Shown here in pieces: positions 9,727 through 10,895 of a stretch of DNA of 10,895 bases. A program made the translations under genes and the position numbers. The stretch comes from Conidiobolus incongruus B7586 (lineage: Eukaryota > Entomophthoromycota > Entomophthoromycetes > Entomophthorales > Conidiobolaceae): NCBI GenBank assembly GCA_000697335.1, contig JNEM01012431.1, forward strand, positions 1 through 10,895, read 5' to 3'. Positions within the stretch are counted from its first letter, which is position 1; the number at the start of each line of letters is the position of its first letter. A model generated the notes under the pieces. That model was not told where the DNA came from. It saw nothing but the letters and a program-made list of their open reading frames with translations, and made no database searches.

Positions 9727-10126
9727 TATAAGTGTAATGGTAGTTAAACTAATATAGTATAGAAGAAAACTTAATATAAAAGTAGTGTGGTATAAAACAT
9801 AATAATATAATGTAGCTGTAGTGTGCAAGTGTAAACAAAGTTTAATTAAACTTCAAACTAAGATGAGTCACTGATATATTAAGATTTATATTAGGTAGTG
9901 TTAATATCCTATAATATCAATAGAATATAGTCTCAATTTTAGAAATAGTGTAAAAATAGAAAATAGTAAGAATTGAGAGGAAAAAAGAAGAACCTAGTTT
10001 ATTAGATAATTTAATACTATTTATACAATTAATTTAATTATATAAGTATAAATTAATTATATAATTTATAGTTAATTAGATTATATGAAAGTGTATATAA
10101 GAATTTAAAAAACTAGTCTCTTAACA
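9727..10126 (-). repeat. 5' LTR of the chromovirus fossil
   Basis: A 400-bp copy that aligns over its full length with 4417-4814. Its right end keeps the canonical CA (TTAACA on the plus strand), followed at once by the target duplication. As the element reads on the minus strand, this is the promoter-bearing upstream LTR. About 30 transitions and one 2-base length change in an A-rich run separate it from its partner. Confidence 0.93.
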
Positions 10127-10131
10127 AACTC
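10127..10131. repeat. Target site duplication, right copy
   Basis: AACTC lies directly outside the right LTR and corresponds to AACTT at 4412-4416. Together they fix the element's outer edges. Confidence 0.75.
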
Positions 10132-10895
10132 AATTTAATATTTTTATTTATGTTTTAATTAAAAATTATATATATAAATTTAAGATTTATTATTTATAAT
10201 TATTTATTATAAAATTTAAGCTTTTTGTATTATTTAATAAGTTTTATTTAATAATAATTACTCAACTTTTTTTTAAGATTTAGTTAAATTATAAGATGTT
10301 TATTTTATATTTTTATTTATTAATTTGAGTTTAAACTTTAATATATAAAAATACTTATAAAACTAATATTAAAGTACTTAAATAAATCTTTAATTATAAT
10401 AAAAATGTAATTTTTAATATATTTTTTCATTTTATTAATAATTAAAAAAAATAATAGTTAAAGTAAGTTTTTTAAATTTTAACAAGTTTTAAATAGTTTT
10501 TTTTAACCTTAAAATAATTTACCTAGTAATAAATTATTGATTTAAATAATGCTTTATTATTAAAAGTTGCTTGTAAATTTTAAATAATTTTAAAGAGCTT
10601 ATGGTTAAGTTTTACTAATACTAAAATAAAAAACTTTTAATAATTATTATTTAATTTAAATATAATTAAATTAAATAACTAATTTTAAAAAATAAATTTT
10701 TTAATTAAAAAAATTATTATATATATATATATTAAAAAAATATAATTTCCTATTAACTTTGTATATATTTATTTATTTTATAACTAATAATATATTTGAA
10801 AAATCAAAAATTAAAAAATTTCCTACTATTTTAAATTTAAGGTAATATTAATTTAAATATAATTAATCAATTTGATTTAAACTTAATTAAAACAC
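10132..10895. other. AT-rich right flank, no gene seen
   Basis: About 760 bp dominated by A and T, with no usable open frame, no CpG, and a short TA run at about 10717-10732. Nothing recognisable as a gene, RNA or mobile element. Unlike the element beside it, G and C look roughly balanced on the plus strand, which supports the element boundary at 10126. Confidence 0.5.

Larger units (their letters stand above)
4417..10126 (-). mobile_element. Ty3/Gypsy chromovirus LTR retrotransposon, degenerate fossil
   Basis: A 5,710-bp element lying on the minus strand, bounded by 398- and 400-bp direct LTRs and a 5-bp target duplication. Remnants appear in the order gag, protease, reverse transcriptase, RNase H, integrase, chromodomain. 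Reverse transcriptase before integrase is the Ty3/Gypsy order, and the chromodomain after integrase marks the chromovirus branch. It looks structurally complete from end to end, but the coding part carries several tens of breaks and no open stretch beyond about 71 codons, so it is inert. The decay is dominated by C-to-T and G-to-A change, as in RIP or methylated-cytosine loss. LTR differences therefore cannot be used as a clock; the lack of any transversion seen between LTRs hints at a fairly recent insertion mutated in a burst. Confidence 0.93.

Noticed and set aside
10717-10732. TA microsatellite
   Set aside because: A run of about eight TA units is unremarkable in sequence this AT-rich.
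2850-10895. tRNA, 5S or spliceosomal RNA genes
   Set aside because: No box A/box B pair, no cloverleaf and no conserved snRNA core was seen on either strand.
1-10895. CRISPR array, bacterial operon or defence system
   Set aside because: No regularly spaced repeats and no prokaryotic gene layout; the gene is intron-containing and eukaryotic.

Overview
The window looks like a fungal chromosome segment. It joins one conserved housekeeping gene to a long, gene-free, AT-rich stretch that has been heavily mutated. The organism is inferred from a short (58 nt) GTAAGC...TAG intron, a chromodomain-bearing Ty3/Gypsy element (common in fungi), and a C-to-T/G-to-A decay pattern like repeat-induced point mutation (RIP). 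I cannot name the species or class; RIP would favour an ascomycete, but other methylating fungi are possible.

Positions 1-2849 (minus strand) hold the N-terminal ~930 residues of the largest subunit of RNA polymerase I (Rpa190/A190). It has two exons, both clamp zinc sites and the catalytic NADFDGDE motif. The gene runs off the left edge, so the bridge helix, trigger loop and jaw are not present.

Positions 2850-4411 are upstream intergenic DNA: a very AT-rich promoter-side stretch (2850-3570), a 335-bp island of more ordinary composition with several self-complementary segments but no open frame (3571-3905), then more AT-rich DNA.

Positions 4412-10131 are one inserted LTR retrotransposon fossil on the minus strand: a Ty3/Gypsy chromovirus with 398/400-bp LTRs, a 5-bp target duplication, a polypurine tract, and recognisable remnants in the order gag, protease, reverse transcriptase, RNase H, integrase, chromodomain. 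It is structurally complete end to end but broken in several tens of places and codes for nothing. The two LTRs differ at about 30 sites; every base substitution I found is a transition.

Positions 10132-10895 are AT-rich flank with no recognisable gene.

The most striking window-scale signal is that I find no CpG dinucleotide from 2809 to 10895, whereas CpGs are ordinary inside the polymerase gene. The boundary falls almost exactly at the gene's start codon, so the window appears to capture a sharp junction between a protected gene and a methylated or RIP-mutated heterochromatic block. I did not find a convincing new multi-gene system; the best candidates for follow-up are the 3571-3905 island and the mutation pattern itself.
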